Positions 1-7,533 of a DNA stretch of 10,204 bases are shown in pieces. A program made the translations under genes and the position numbers. Source of the stretch: Legionellaceae bacterium. Lineage in GTDB: Bacteria; Pseudomonadota; Gammaproteobacteria; Legionellales; Legionellaceae. The notes under the pieces were generated by a model, which did no database searches, was not told the origin of the DNA, and was given only the letters and a program-made list of their open reading frames with translations. Each line of letters starts with the position of its first letter. The first letter of the stretch is position 1. Location of the stretch: positions 1 to 10,204 of the forward strand of contig CANJFK010000012.1 in the NCBI GenBank assembly GCA_947473535.1, given 5' to 3'.

Positions 1-1
1 A

Positions 2-169
2 ATGGCTATCCACAAAACTGAAAAAATCAAGCTGCTGGAAGAGTTAATTTTGGATTGCTATAATGAAATGGAAGCCCAAGATCAAAACATGCACCCAGAA
101 GTTAGGCACAATTCAGCGGAAGGCTTTCGTGTGGCAAAAGATTTCTTGAGACTATTGGAAGCGTCTTGA
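2..169 (+). CDS. Small hypothetical protein, 55 codons, possibly the 3' part of a longer gene
   Basis: An open frame starts with ATG at base 2 and ends with TGA at 167-169. It encodes a hydrophilic, probably helical peptide that begins MAIHKTEKIKLLEELI and ends FLRLLEAS. It has no signal peptide, no membrane segment and no motif I recognise. Because the window begins one base before the ATG, I cannot see a ribosome binding site. This Met could be internal to a longer protein that begins upstream. The frame is followed by 69 bases without a gene before the potassium-pump cluster. It may be an independent small protein or the tail of an upstream operon. Coding potential rests only on the uninterrupted frame and ordinary-looking codon use. 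Confidence 0.45.
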   Translation: MAIHKTEKIKLLEELILDCYNEMEAQDQNMHPEVRHNSAEGFRVAKDFLRLLEAS

Positions 170-181
170 TTTCAATTCTCA

Positions 182-210
182 TTGTCTGAATCCTCGAGTA
201 GGAGTAATCT
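182..210 (+). promoter_or_regulatory. Weak candidate promoter for the kdp cluster
   Basis: The gap 170-238 is the only place upstream of the kdp cluster where a promoter could sit within this window. The best pair I can find is TTGTCT at 182-187 and TAATCT at 205-210, 17 bases apart. Both boxes match the sigma-70 consensus poorly. An AT-rich stretch (about 208-222) follows. A weak -35 would be expected for an activator-dependent kdp promoter, but I cannot point to a KdpE operator. This is a suggestion from spacing only. Confidence 0.2.
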
Positions 211-238
211 TAAAAATAAATACCTTACGGGTCACGTC

Positions 239-331
239 ATGGCAGATTTTCTTTTCATCGGAACCACGCTAGTATTTTTTGGGCTTTGTTTGGGCTTGAT
301 TCACTTTTATGATTTATTATCCCGGGGGTGA
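239..331 (+). CDS. 30-residue single-span membrane peptide upstream of kdpF
   Basis: ATG at 239-241 to TGA at 329-331 encodes 30 residues. There is one hydrophobic segment (about residues 4-23, FLFIGTTLVFFGLCLGL) followed by a polar end, IHFYDLLSRG. It is the first frame of the kdp cluster. Its stop lies three bases before the kdpF ATG, and its last codons form the G-rich ribosome binding site of kdpF (324-330), so the two are likely translationally coupled. From memory, small hydrophobic frames of this kind, with an aromatic-rich span and a C-terminal D-L/R-L, occur before kdpF in other proteobacteria, often under misleading names such as 'potassium ABC transporter ATPase'. No function is established to my knowledge. 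Its own ribosome binding site is weak (GGG at 229-231). It could be an accessory subunit, a leader peptide, or a degenerate KdpF-like duplicate. Confidence 0.6.
   Translation: MADFLFIGTTLVFFGLCLGLIHFYDLLSRG
324..330 (+). promoter_or_regulatory. Strong ribosome binding site of kdpF inside the preceding frame
   Basis: GGGGGTG lies 4 bases before the kdpF ATG and overlaps the last codons and stop of the 30-residue frame. Ribosomes ending the upstream peptide would be placed at this site. This supports the kdpF start and suggests coupling. Confidence 0.6.
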
Positions 332-334
332 ACA

Positions 335-421
335 ATGAGCCTATATCTGATGTGTGGACTAATTACAACGGGTTTGTTGATCTATCTATTAGTTGTCTTA
401 TTTAAACCGGAATTATTTTAG
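335..421 (+). CDS. kdpF: KdpF, small stabilising subunit of the K+-transporting ATPase
   Basis: ATG at 335-337 to TAG at 419-421 encodes 28 residues: one hydrophobic span (GLITTGLLIYLLVVLF) ending in KPELF. This matches the KdpF pattern of a short single helix ending in a basic residue, Pro-Glu and a hydrophobic or aromatic residue. In the family, KdpF packs in the membrane between KdpA and KdpB and stabilises the complex. The length (about 29 residues in E. coli), the ending and the position directly before kdpA support the call. The start is backed by the G-rich site at 324-330. The gene is too short for ordinary gene finders. Confidence 0.88.
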   Translation: MSLYLMCGLITTGLLIYLLVVLFKPELF

Positions 422-432
422 GCGTCTTTTAG

Positions 433-2229
433 ATGATAACTGAGACAGGTTTATTGCAAATTGGTTTGTATCTATTCATTCTTGCGGCGCTGGTTAAGCC
501 GTTAGGTTGGTACATGGCCCGAGTCTATCAAGGACACTTTTCGGGAATTGACAGAGTAGGTCAAACGCTAGAACGCATGTTGTATCGAGTTGGTCGTGTT
601 AACCCCAAGCAAGGCATGGATTGGAAACAATATTTATGCGCGATGCTCGCGTTTAATGTATTGGGCCTGATAGCCGTTTATGTTATTCAACGGTTGCAAC
701 TATATCTTCCATTTAATCCACAGCACCTGCCAGCACCAACACCTGCACTCGCATTTAATACAAGCGTAAGTTTTACTACGAATACGAATTGGCAAGCGTA
801 TAGCGGTGAAACAACCTTAAGTTATGCGACTCAAATGTTAGCGCTCACGACGCAGAATTTTCTGTCTGCAGCGACGGGCATGTCCTTGTTGATAGCGATG
901 ATTCGAGGGTTCGTTGGCAATGAGCAGCGGAACCTGGGTAATTTCTGGGTCGATACCGTGCGCGGAATAATTTATATTTTATTGCCCTTGTCGATTATTT
1001 TTTCTTTAGTACTTGTATCGCAAGGCGTCATCCAAAACGTTAAGCCAAATCAATTTATTTCGCTGCCTCAGCTCACGAGTTATCAAAAACAAGACTCGGA
1101 TGTAAACGGGCTGCCGAAGACGGACATACTGGAGGCTCATCAACAAACTATCCCGATGGGACCCGTTGCATCTCAAGTGGCTATTGCACAATTAGGAACG
1201 AATGGCGGTGGATTTTTTAATGTTAATTCGGCACATCCCTTTGCAAATCCAACACCAATCACTAATCTATTAGAACTATTAGCCATCTTACTGATCCCCG
1301 CGGCACTTTGTTACACGTTTGGTGTGATGATTAATGATAAGCGGCAAGGATGGGCTATTTTAGCCGCGATGACCCTTATTTTTATTCCGTTTGTAGGCGT
1401 TGCCGTGATGGCTGAACAACAAGGTAATCCTGCCTTTACTCAAATGGGTATCGAGCAATCCGCGATTGAGTCAAGGTATCCTGGCGGTAATATGGAAGGG
1501 AAGGAAACGCGATTTGGAATTGTAAGCTCAGCACTGTGGGCTACAGCAACGACAGCCGCATCAAATGGCTCAGTTAATTCGATGCATGACTCCTATACCC
1601 CATTAGGGGGCTTAATTCCGTTGTGGATGATGCATTTGGGAGAGGTTATTTATGGCGGCGTTGGTTCTGGCCTGAGTGGCATGTTGATGCTGATTATTAT
1701 TACGGTTTTTGTTGCGGGCTTAATGGTTGGGCGCACGCCTGAATATTTGGGCAAAAAAATAGAGCCTTATGAAATGAAAATGGCCTCGATTGCCGTGCTA
1801 GTCATGCCATTGATTGTTTTGTTATTTACAGCGATTAGTGCGGTTACACGTTATGGCACGAGCTCGATATTTAATCCCGGCGCGCATGGTTTGACTGAGA
1901 TTTTTTACGCGTTTACGTCCATGGGGAATAATAATGGCAGTGCATTTGCCGGGCTCCAGGCCAATACGTTGTTTTATAATGTACTGGGTGGCATGACCAT
2001 GTTAATAGGGCGCTATTGGATTGCTATCCCTATATTGGCTATCGCGGGATCCTTGGCTCAGAAAAAAATAATTCCACGTAATGCTGGAACGCTTGCCACC
2101 CACACGCCTCTTTTTATTATACTATTGATGGGCGTAACACTTATTTTGGGGGCATTGTCTTTTTTACCTGCTTTGTCACTTGGACCAATTGCTGAGCAAC
2201 TGATGCTTTGGGGACAGTATGAACACTAA
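433..2229 (+). CDS. kdpA: KdpA, potassium-binding and channel-like subunit of the KdpFABC pump
   Basis: This 598-residue inner-membrane protein with about ten hydrophobic spans is the K+-selective entry subunit of the pump. All four pseudo-repeated selectivity-filter loops are visible: [11 protein letters not shown] (about 116-126), GTNGGGFF (255-262), ASNGS (about 376-380) and MGNNNGS (497-503). Also present is IPMGPVASQ just before the second loop, typical of the family. The protein is about 40 residues longer than E. coli KdpA (557). Much of the excess lies in the polar stretch before the second filter (about residues 200-235). Other proteobacterial KdpA proteins near 600 residues exist, so this is not obviously abnormal. 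The start ATG gives the expected N-terminus, with a hydrophobic segment ending VKPLG. The ribosome binding site upstream is poor. The 3' end overlaps kdpB by 11 bases. No defect was seen. Confidence 0.97.
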   Translation: MITETGLLQIGLYLFILAALVKPLGWYMARVYQGHFSGIDRVGQTLERMLYRVGRVNPKQGMDWKQYLCAMLAFNVLGLIAVYVIQRLQLYLPFNPQHLPAPTPALAFNTSVSFTTNTNWQAYSGETTLSYATQMLALTTQNFLSAATGMSLLIAMIRGFVGNEQRNLGNFWVDTVRGIIYILLPLSIIFSLVLVSQGVIQNVKPNQFISLPQLTSYQKQDSDVNGLPKTDILEAHQQTIPMGPVASQVAIAQLGTNGGGFFNVNSAHPFANPTPITNLLELLAILLIPAALCYTFGVMINDKRQGWAILAAMTLIFIPFVGVAVMAEQQGNPAFTQMGIEQSAIESRYPGGNMEGKETRFGIVSSALWATATTAASNGSVNSMHDSYTPLGGLIPLWMMHLGEVIYGGVGSGLSGMLMLIIITVFVAGLMVGRTPEYLGKKIEPYEMKMASIAVLVMPLIVLLFTAISAVTRYGTSSIFNPGAHGLTEIFYAFTSMGNNNGSAFAGLQANTLFYNVLGGMTMLIGRYWIAIPILAIAGSLAQKKIIPRNAGTLATHTPLFIILLMGVTLILGALSFLPALSLGPIAEQLMLWGQYEH

Positions 2230-4279
2230 TAAAAATGCCCTCTGGAATGTGACGATTTTGACGGTCGCATTACGCGATTCTTTTTTAAAATTAACGCCCA
2301 AAAGCCAACTTCGGAATCCGGTGATGTTTACGGTCTATGTTGGTTCCGTCTTAACAACGATGCTTTTTATTCAAGCCTTATTTGGCCAGGGTGAGGCACC
2401 AGCCCGCTTTATTTTGGCTATTACGTCATGGCTTTGGTTTACCTTGTTTTTTGCTAATTTTGCAGAGAGCATGGCTGAAGGCCGAGGCAAAGCGCAAGCA
2501 CAGGCGTTGCGCAAAGCACGGTGTGAAATTCAAGCAAAAAAATTGCTACAACCATCGCGCAATGCGGCGTTTACGATGGTTGGGTCCGTTGATTTAGTCC
2601 ATGGTGATATTATTTTAGTGGAAGCCGGTGATTTTATTCCTGGTGATGGTGAGATTATTGAGGGCATTGCCTCTGTTAACGAGAGTGCAATCACCGGTGA
2701 AAGCGCACCAGTCATTCGCGAAAGTGGTGGCGATCGCAATGGTGTGACGGGTGGGACTCAAGTTATCTCAGATTGGTTAATTGTACGAATTACATCAAAC
2801 CCTGGTGAAACGTTTCTTGATCGCATGATTGCATTGGTCGAAGGCGCTAAACGTCAAAAAACACCGAATGAATTAGCGTTAACGATTTTGCTTGCAGCGT
2901 TGACGATAGTGTTTTTATTGGTTTGCTCAACCCTGCTCCCTTTTTCTATTTATAGTGTTACAGCGGCAAACTCAGGGCGTGTGGTGAGCATTACGGTATT
3001 GGTTGCTTTGTTTGTGTGTCTTGCACCGACGACTATTGGTGGCTTGTTGTCCGCTATTGGTATTGCTGGCATGGATCGGATGATTCGAGCGAATGTTATC
3101 GCAATGTCTGGGCATGCGGTTGAGGCGGCAGGCGATGTTGATGTTTTATTATTGGATAAAACAGGCACCATTACCTTAGGTAATCGCCAGGCTTCTGAGT
3201 TTATACCGGTAAAGGGCGTTAGTATGGCTGAGTTTGCTGACGCGGCCCAACTTGCTTCGCTTGCGGATGAGACACCTGAAGGGCGCAGCATTTTTATTTT
3301 AGCGAAAGAAAAATATGGATTGCGCGGGCGCGATATTTTAAGTCTTAAAGCAACGTTTATTCCTTTTACAGCGGAGACCCGCATGAGCGGCGCGAATCTG
3401 CCTGGTCGGCAAATTCGTAAGGGTGCAGCACTTGCCGTTGAGGAATATATAGCGGAAATGGGAGCCGTTTTTCCTGACGAGGTGAAACAAAATGTAGACC
3501 AAATATCGCGTCAAGGTGGCACGGCGCTCGTGGTTATAGAAGATACAGACGTGCTTGGTGTTATTCAGCTGAAAGACATTGTGAAAGGTGGTCTTCGTGA
3601 GCGTTTTGTTCAACTGCGGCAAATCGGTATTAAAACGATTATGGTCACGGGTGATAATCCATTAACGGCAGCCGCAATTGCAGCAGAGGCGGGTGTCGAT
3701 GATTTTTATGCCAATGCGAAACCGGAGGACAAGTTAAAACTAATCCGTAGATTACAAGCAGAAGGCCATTTAGTTGCCATGACGGGCGATGGAACAAATG
3801 ATGCCCCAGCGCTTGCTCAAGCTGATGTGGCGGTTGCAATGAACACGGGTACGCAAGCGGCGAAAGAAGCGGGTAATTTGGTTGATTTGGATTCAAATCC
3901 GACTAAACTAATCGAAATTGTTGATATAGGTAAACAATTGCTGATGACGCGCGGTGCCTTGACTACGTTTAGTATTGCTAACGATGTTGCCAAATATTTT
4001 GCCATTTTACCCGCCGCATTCGCGGCGACTTATCCGGCATTAGACGTATTAAATGTCATGCATTTAGCGACGCCCCAAAGCGCTATTTTATCCGCGGTCA
4101 TTTTCAATGCATTGATCATCGTGTTTCTTATTCCTTTGGCGCTACATGGGGTGAGGTATCGTCATGTTTCAGCCATTAGGCTGCTACGCAGCAATGTACT
4201 CATTTATGGCTTGGGTGGCTTGGTGGTGCCTTTTATTGGGATTAAGCTGATTGACTTGTTATTAGCGGGATTATTTTAA
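2219..4279 (+). CDS. kdpB: KdpB, P-type ATPase catalytic subunit of the KdpFABC pump
   Basis: This 686-residue protein (E. coli 682) hydrolyses ATP to drive K+ import and resembles E. coli KdpB throughout. Visible in order are the actuator motif TGES (159-162), the membrane-helix-4 proline in APTTIGG (Pro270) and the phosphorylation motif DKTGT with Asp313. Next come the nucleotide-domain KGAA (about 401-404), TGDN (477-480), the hinge motif [10 protein letters not shown] (523 onward), and helix-5 Asp589 and Lys592 in ANDVAKYF. The Asp and Lys correspond to the pair known to matter for ion coupling in E. coli. Ser162 of TGES is kept; in E. coli this residue is phosphorylated to inhibit the pump at high K+. 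The start has a good ribosome binding site (GGGGA at 2210-2214) inside the end of kdpA. The stop lies one base before kdpC. It appears fully functional, in contrast to kdpC next to it. Confidence 0.98.
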   Translation: MNTNKNALWNVTILTVALRDSFLKLTPKSQLRNPVMFTVYVGSVLTTMLFIQALFGQGEAPARFILAITSWLWFTLFFANFAESMAEGRGKAQAQALRKARCEIQAKKLLQPSRNAAFTMVGSVDLVHGDIILVEAGDFIPGDGEIIEGIASVNESAITGESAPVIRESGGDRNGVTGGTQVISDWLIVRITSNPGETFLDRMIALVEGAKRQKTPNELALTILLAALTIVFLLVCSTLLPFSIYSVTAANSGRVVSITVLVALFVCLAPTTIGGLLSAIGIAGMDRMIRANVIAMSGHAVEAAGDVDVLLLDKTGTITLGNRQASEFIPVKGVSMAEFADAAQLASLADETPEGRSIFILAKEKYGLRGRDILSLKATFIPFTAETRMSGANLPGRQIRKGAALAVEEYIAEMGAVFPDEVKQNVDQISRQGGTALVVIEDTDVLGVIQLKDIVKGGLRERFVQLRQIGIKTIMVTGDNPLTAAAIAAEAGVDDFYANAKPEDKLKLIRRLQAEGHLVAMTGDGTNDAPALAQADVAVAMNTGTQAAKEAGNLVDLDSNPTKLIEIVDIGKQLLMTRGALTTFSIANDVAKYFAILPAAFAATYPALDVLNVMHLATPQSAILSAVIFNALIIVFLIPLALHGVRYRHVSAIRLLRSNVLIYGLGGLVVPFIGIKLIDLLLAGLF

Positions 4280-4280
4280 T

Positions 4281-4879
4281 ATGTTTAAAGAATTCGTTAT
4301 GCAGCTTCGAACAAGTTTCATTTTACTTCTCTTGCTAACGGTCTTAACAGGATTGATTTATCCTCTCCTGGTTACCGGGTTCGCGCAGGTTTTTTTCCCA
4401 TGGCAAGCCAATGGTAGCCTTATTGAAACGGACGGCAAGGTCGTTGGGTCTCTCTGGATCGGGCAATGGTTCTCGAATCCAGGTTATTTATGGGTCGTCC
4501 ATCAATGACTACGCCATTTCCCTATAATGGAGCTTCTTCATCGGGTTCAAATAGCGGGCCATCAAATCTTGTTTTTTTAACAACGGTTAAGACGCGAGCA
4601 GCTCAATTAAAGCCGTTTACCTCGACTATTAATCGATTAATTCCCGTTGACTTGGTTACCGCATCTGGTAGCGGTTTAGATCCTGAGATCAGTCCAGAAG
4701 CCGCTTTTTTTCAAGTTTCACGTATCGCGAGCACGCGAAAAGTACCTGAAAACGAGATTGCAACCTTGATTAGCAGTCACATAAAACAACGTACATTCGG
4801 TATTTTAGGCGAGCCCCGAGTCAACGTTTTACAACTAAATCTGGCACTTGATCGGTTAGAGGGAAGCCATGGTCGATAG
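4281..4879 (+). pseudogene. kdpC: kdpC, K+-transporting ATPase subunit C, interrupted by a one-base frameshift
   Basis: KdpC is the single-span periplasmic subunit that raises ATP affinity and assembly of the pump. The first frame (4281-4508) gives the N-terminal anchor (about residues 9-35), then GSLWIGQWFSNPGYLW, after which it reads VVHQ and stops. The family sequence continues in the -1 frame as GRPSMTTPFPYNGASSSGSN and runs cleanly to a stop at 4877-4879. The break falls at TGGGTC (4491-4496): one more G in the run at 4492-4494 would restore TGG-GGT-CGT (W-G-R) and a 199-residue protein, near the family length of about 190. No other damage is seen, and the conserved SGSN-x-GPSN motif survives with Ser in place of the usual Leu. 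The lesion is therefore recent or a sequencing error. The gene overlaps kdpD by 11 bases, so reading through in the restored frame would couple the two. Confidence 0.9.
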
Positions 4880-7520
4880 ACGTCAAAACCCGGATCAATT
4901 GTTGCGGCGAGCGCAAGAAGACGAGCGAAGAGAGCGCCGTGGCAAGCTTAAAATTTATTTGGGTGCAGCACCAGGTGTTGGTAAAACGCACCAAATGCTA
5001 CATGACGCATTGCAAAAACGAGCCAAAGGCCTCGATGTTGTGGTGGGCGTTGCTGAGTCGCATGGTCGACGTGAAATTAATGCCATGTTGCAACACCTGG
5101 AAATTCTACCGCGCCAAATTGTTCATTATCGGGGCACGAAATTGTTTGAACTGGATCTGGATGCGATCTTGAAACGCTCTCCAGGACTAATTTTAATTGA
5201 TGAAATGGCACATACCAATGCGCCTGGTTTGCGTCACATTAAGCGTTGGCAGGATATAACAGAGGTATTAGATCGTGGCATCGATGTTTATACCACATTG
5301 AATGTGCAACACATTGAAAGTTTGAATGATGATGTTGCGCAAATTATTCAAGCACCGGTTAAAGAAACGGTGCCTGATTCAATGCTCGAGCTGGCTGATA
5401 CGATTGAGTTGATCGATCTCCCTCCTGATGACTTGTTGAAGCGTCTGCAAGAAGGCAAAATTTACATTCCACAACAAGCTGAATTAGCGAGCGAACATTT
5501 TTTCCGAAAAGGAAATTTGATTGCTTTACGTGAGTTAGCCTTACGAGCGACAGCCGAGCATGTGGGCGCAGAAGTATTGATGTATCGGCAAGGCGAAGGG
5601 ATCAAGCGAATTTGGTCTACAAAGGAAACGATTTTGGTTTGTGTTGGGCCTCATTCTGATTCGTTGAAATTGATTCGTACAGCTAAACGCGTTGCAACCA
5701 GTTTGCAAGCGGAATGGCTTGCTGTTTATGTTGATAAGCCGACGTTGCAACGCTCAGACATAAAACGTAATCAAGCGATTAAAAATTTACATATGGCTGA
5801 GCTCTTGGGGGCAGAAACGCATGTGCTGACAGGCTTTGACATCGTCAACGCAATCATGGGTTTTGCTCATGATAATAACGTAACGCAAATCATGGTCTGG
5901 AAAACCATTTATCCCCGCTGGTTGGATTGGTTCCATCGACATGCGGCTGATGAAATTGTCCGTCAAAGCGGTGAAATTAATGTCTGTATTGTGACGGGGG
6001 AGCCTAGTCCAGGCGATAAAATAAACGAAAAACAGAAACTAACAAAAAAGCTGCCTACGCCATGGAAAATTTATGGCATGACCTTCGGTATCGTGACGTT
6101 CGCTACCATTTTAAATTTTCTGTTGTCGCCCGTTTTAGTGCTCGGCGGTTTTTTAATGATTTATTTCTTGGGCATTGTAGGCGTTGCTTTATTAGGACGA
6201 TTAGGCCCCTCTGTTTTTGCATCATTGCTCAGCATTGCGGCTTATAATTTTTTCTTTGTCATCCCTTTTTATGATTTTTCGATGGTGGATGCTAATTATA
6301 TTTTTACGATCGTATTGATGTTTTTTGTTTCTCAAGTGATTAGTCAATTGATTATTCTGACACGGCGCGAGGTAGAATCAGCACGCATTATTCAATACCA
6401 GACATCAGCGTTATATGCGTTGAGCCGTCAATTAACCAGTGCATGGGGTGTTGAGCAACTGCTGGAAACGGGCACTCGGTATATTGCCAATGCATTTGGT
6501 AGTGAAATACTCGTTTTATTACCTCACAAGGGACACCTGGTTGTTCAAGCCTATTCCAAAGCAAAACAGAAACTGAGTCCTAAAGAACAAAGTATTGCAG
6601 AATGGGTCTATGAAGCGGGCAAAATGGCAGGCCTTGGCACGGAAACGTTGGCCTTTTCTAAAGCGCTGTATCTGCCGTTGCTAACCCCACAAGGTCCCCT
6701 TGGTGTCATTCGTGTTTGCCCCGAAACCGCACAGTTATTGACGCCAGAGCAAATGCGCTTGTTAGAGTCCTGTGTTAATCAACTGGCTTTAGCTTTGGAT
6801 GTCGATCGTCTTCAAGAAAAAGCCACCCAAAAGGAATGGAAACTGGAGTCTGAGCGTATCCGTAGCGCGTTGTTGCAAACTATTTCACAAAATTTACGTA
6901 CGCCATTGATAACGGTTATTGGTGCTGCCAGTCATTTAATAGGCAGGGAGGGGATGCAGATTGGCGCAATAGAAAAAGATATTTATTTTGAAATAGAGCA
7001 ATTGAGTCGGTTCAATAATAATATGTTACAAATCACGCAACTCGAGTCTCAATCCATTAAATTAAATAAAAAGCCAATTTCGGTGAAGGTCGTCATTTTT
7101 TATGTTGTCAAAAAATTCGATAAATTTTTAAAGAATAGATCGGTTATTATTAACGCACCAGATAATGTGCCCCCTGTTGCAATGAATGAATCATTATTAC
7201 AGGAAGTCCTTGTTAATTTAATTGATAACGCAGTGAAATATAGCCCGCCAGGTTCATCTATTTATATTTCCGTTAAAGCCGAACCGCGTTGTGCATTGGT
7301 GAGCGTGGAGGATTGTGGGCCTGGCATTTTACCGGATGAAGCCCATCAATTATTTGAAAAATTTTATCGTGGTAAACAAGCCACAGCCAATCACGGTTTA
7401 GGGTTGGGTCTTGCTATCTGCCAAAAAATAATAAAAGTTCATGGTGGCGAGATTTGGGCAGAAAACAGATCGAAAGGCGGCGCGGCCTTTCGATTTACGT
7501 TGCCGTTGAGTGAGGAATAG
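4869..7520 (+). CDS. kdpD: KdpD-like sensor kinase with the phospho-accepting histidine replaced by glutamine
   Basis: This 883-residue protein (E. coli 894) is colinear with KdpD, the inner-membrane sensor of K+ limitation. The order is: the N-terminal KdpD domain with Walker A GAAPGVGKT (32-40) and Walker B-like LIDEMAHTN (Asp111); a universal-stress-like domain from about 254 (ILVCVGPHSDS); a four-helix membrane block (about 400-498); a GAF-like domain (about 520-640); the dimerisation domain (about 660-725); and the ATPase domain. The ATPase domain keeps the N box (Asn783, Asn787), G1 DCGPG (815-819) and G2 GLGLG (843-847). The H-box, ISHDLRTPL in E. coli, reads ISQNLRTPL here, so Gln674 stands where His673 accepts phosphate and Asn675 replaces the next Asp. 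Ordinary His phosphorylation should be impossible; ATP binding, regulatory or phosphatase-like roles may remain. The start has a good ribosome binding site (GAGGGA, 4859-4864). No kdpE follows. Confidence 0.95.
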   Translation: MVDRRQNPDQLLRRAQEDERRERRGKLKIYLGAAPGVGKTHQMLHDALQKRAKGLDVVVGVAESHGRREINAMLQHLEILPRQIVHYRGTKLFELDLDAILKRSPGLILIDEMAHTNAPGLRHIKRWQDITEVLDRGIDVYTTLNVQHIESLNDDVAQIIQAPVKETVPDSMLELADTIELIDLPPDDLLKRLQEGKIYIPQQAELASEHFFRKGNLIALRELALRATAEHVGAEVLMYRQGEGIKRIWSTKETILVCVGPHSDSLKLIRTAKRVATSLQAEWLAVYVDKPTLQRSDIKRNQAIKNLHMAELLGAETHVLTGFDIVNAIMGFAHDNNVTQIMVWKTIYPRWLDWFHRHAADEIVRQSGEINVCIVTGEPSPGDKINEKQKLTKKLPTPWKIYGMTFGIVTFATILNFLLSPVLVLGGFLMIYFLGIVGVALLGRLGPSVFASLLSIAAYNFFFVIPFYDFSMVDANYIFTIVLMFFVSQVISQLIILTRREVESARIIQYQTSALYALSRQLTSAWGVEQLLETGTRYIANAFGSEILVLLPHKGHLVVQAYSKAKQKLSPKEQSIAEWVYEAGKMAGLGTETLAFSKALYLPLLTPQGPLGVIRVCPETAQLLTPEQMRLLESCVNQLALALDVDRLQEKATQKEWKLESERIRSALLQTISQNLRTPLITVIGAASHLIGREGMQIGAIEKDIYFEIEQLSRFNNNMLQITQLESQSIKLNKKPISVKVVIFYVVKKFDKFLKNRSVIINAPDNVPPVAMNESLLQEVLVNLIDNAVKYSPPGSSIYISVKAEPRCALVSVEDCGPGILPDEAHQLFEKFYRGKQATANHGLGLGLAICQKIIKVHGGEIWAENRSKGGAAFRFTLPLSEE
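7469..7494. repeat. Perfect 10-bp hairpin at the 3' end of kdpD, possible bidirectional terminator
   Basis: ATCGAAAGGC (7469-7478) and GCCTTTCGAT (7485-7494) are exact reverse complements around a 6-base GC loop. They lie within the last codons of kdpD (RSKGGAAFRF) and 26 bases before its stop. The next gene converges from the minus strand only 13 bases beyond that stop, so any termination signal for either gene must lie in or near coding sequence. The T tract after the stem is very short on both strands, which argues against a strong intrinsic terminator. Confidence 0.35.
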
Positions 7521-7533
7521 GGCGCGTGCATTG

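Noticed and set aside
2950..3384. 144-codon open frame on the minus strand within kdpB
   Set aside because: It lies fully antisense to the strongly conserved catalytic part of kdpB, has no ribosome binding site or recognisable domain, and its composition mirrors kdpB codons.
3338..4005. Several minus-strand frames (3338-3622, 3645-3896, 3817-4005) inside kdpB
   Set aside because: They overlap each other and kdpB, look like random translation, and have no start signals; they are shadows.
4485..4497. Programmed -1 frameshift in kdpC
   Set aside because: The site (TTA TGG GTC) does not form an X-XXY-YYZ slippery heptamer, the G run is only three bases, and KdpC is not known to use recoding. 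A deletion or read error explains it better.
4466..4879. Independent 137-residue gene starting at ATG 4466
   Set aside because: Its sequence from GRPS onward is the C-terminal part of KdpC, and its first residues are out-of-frame kdpC. It lacks the membrane anchor, so it is the second half of the frameshifted kdpC.
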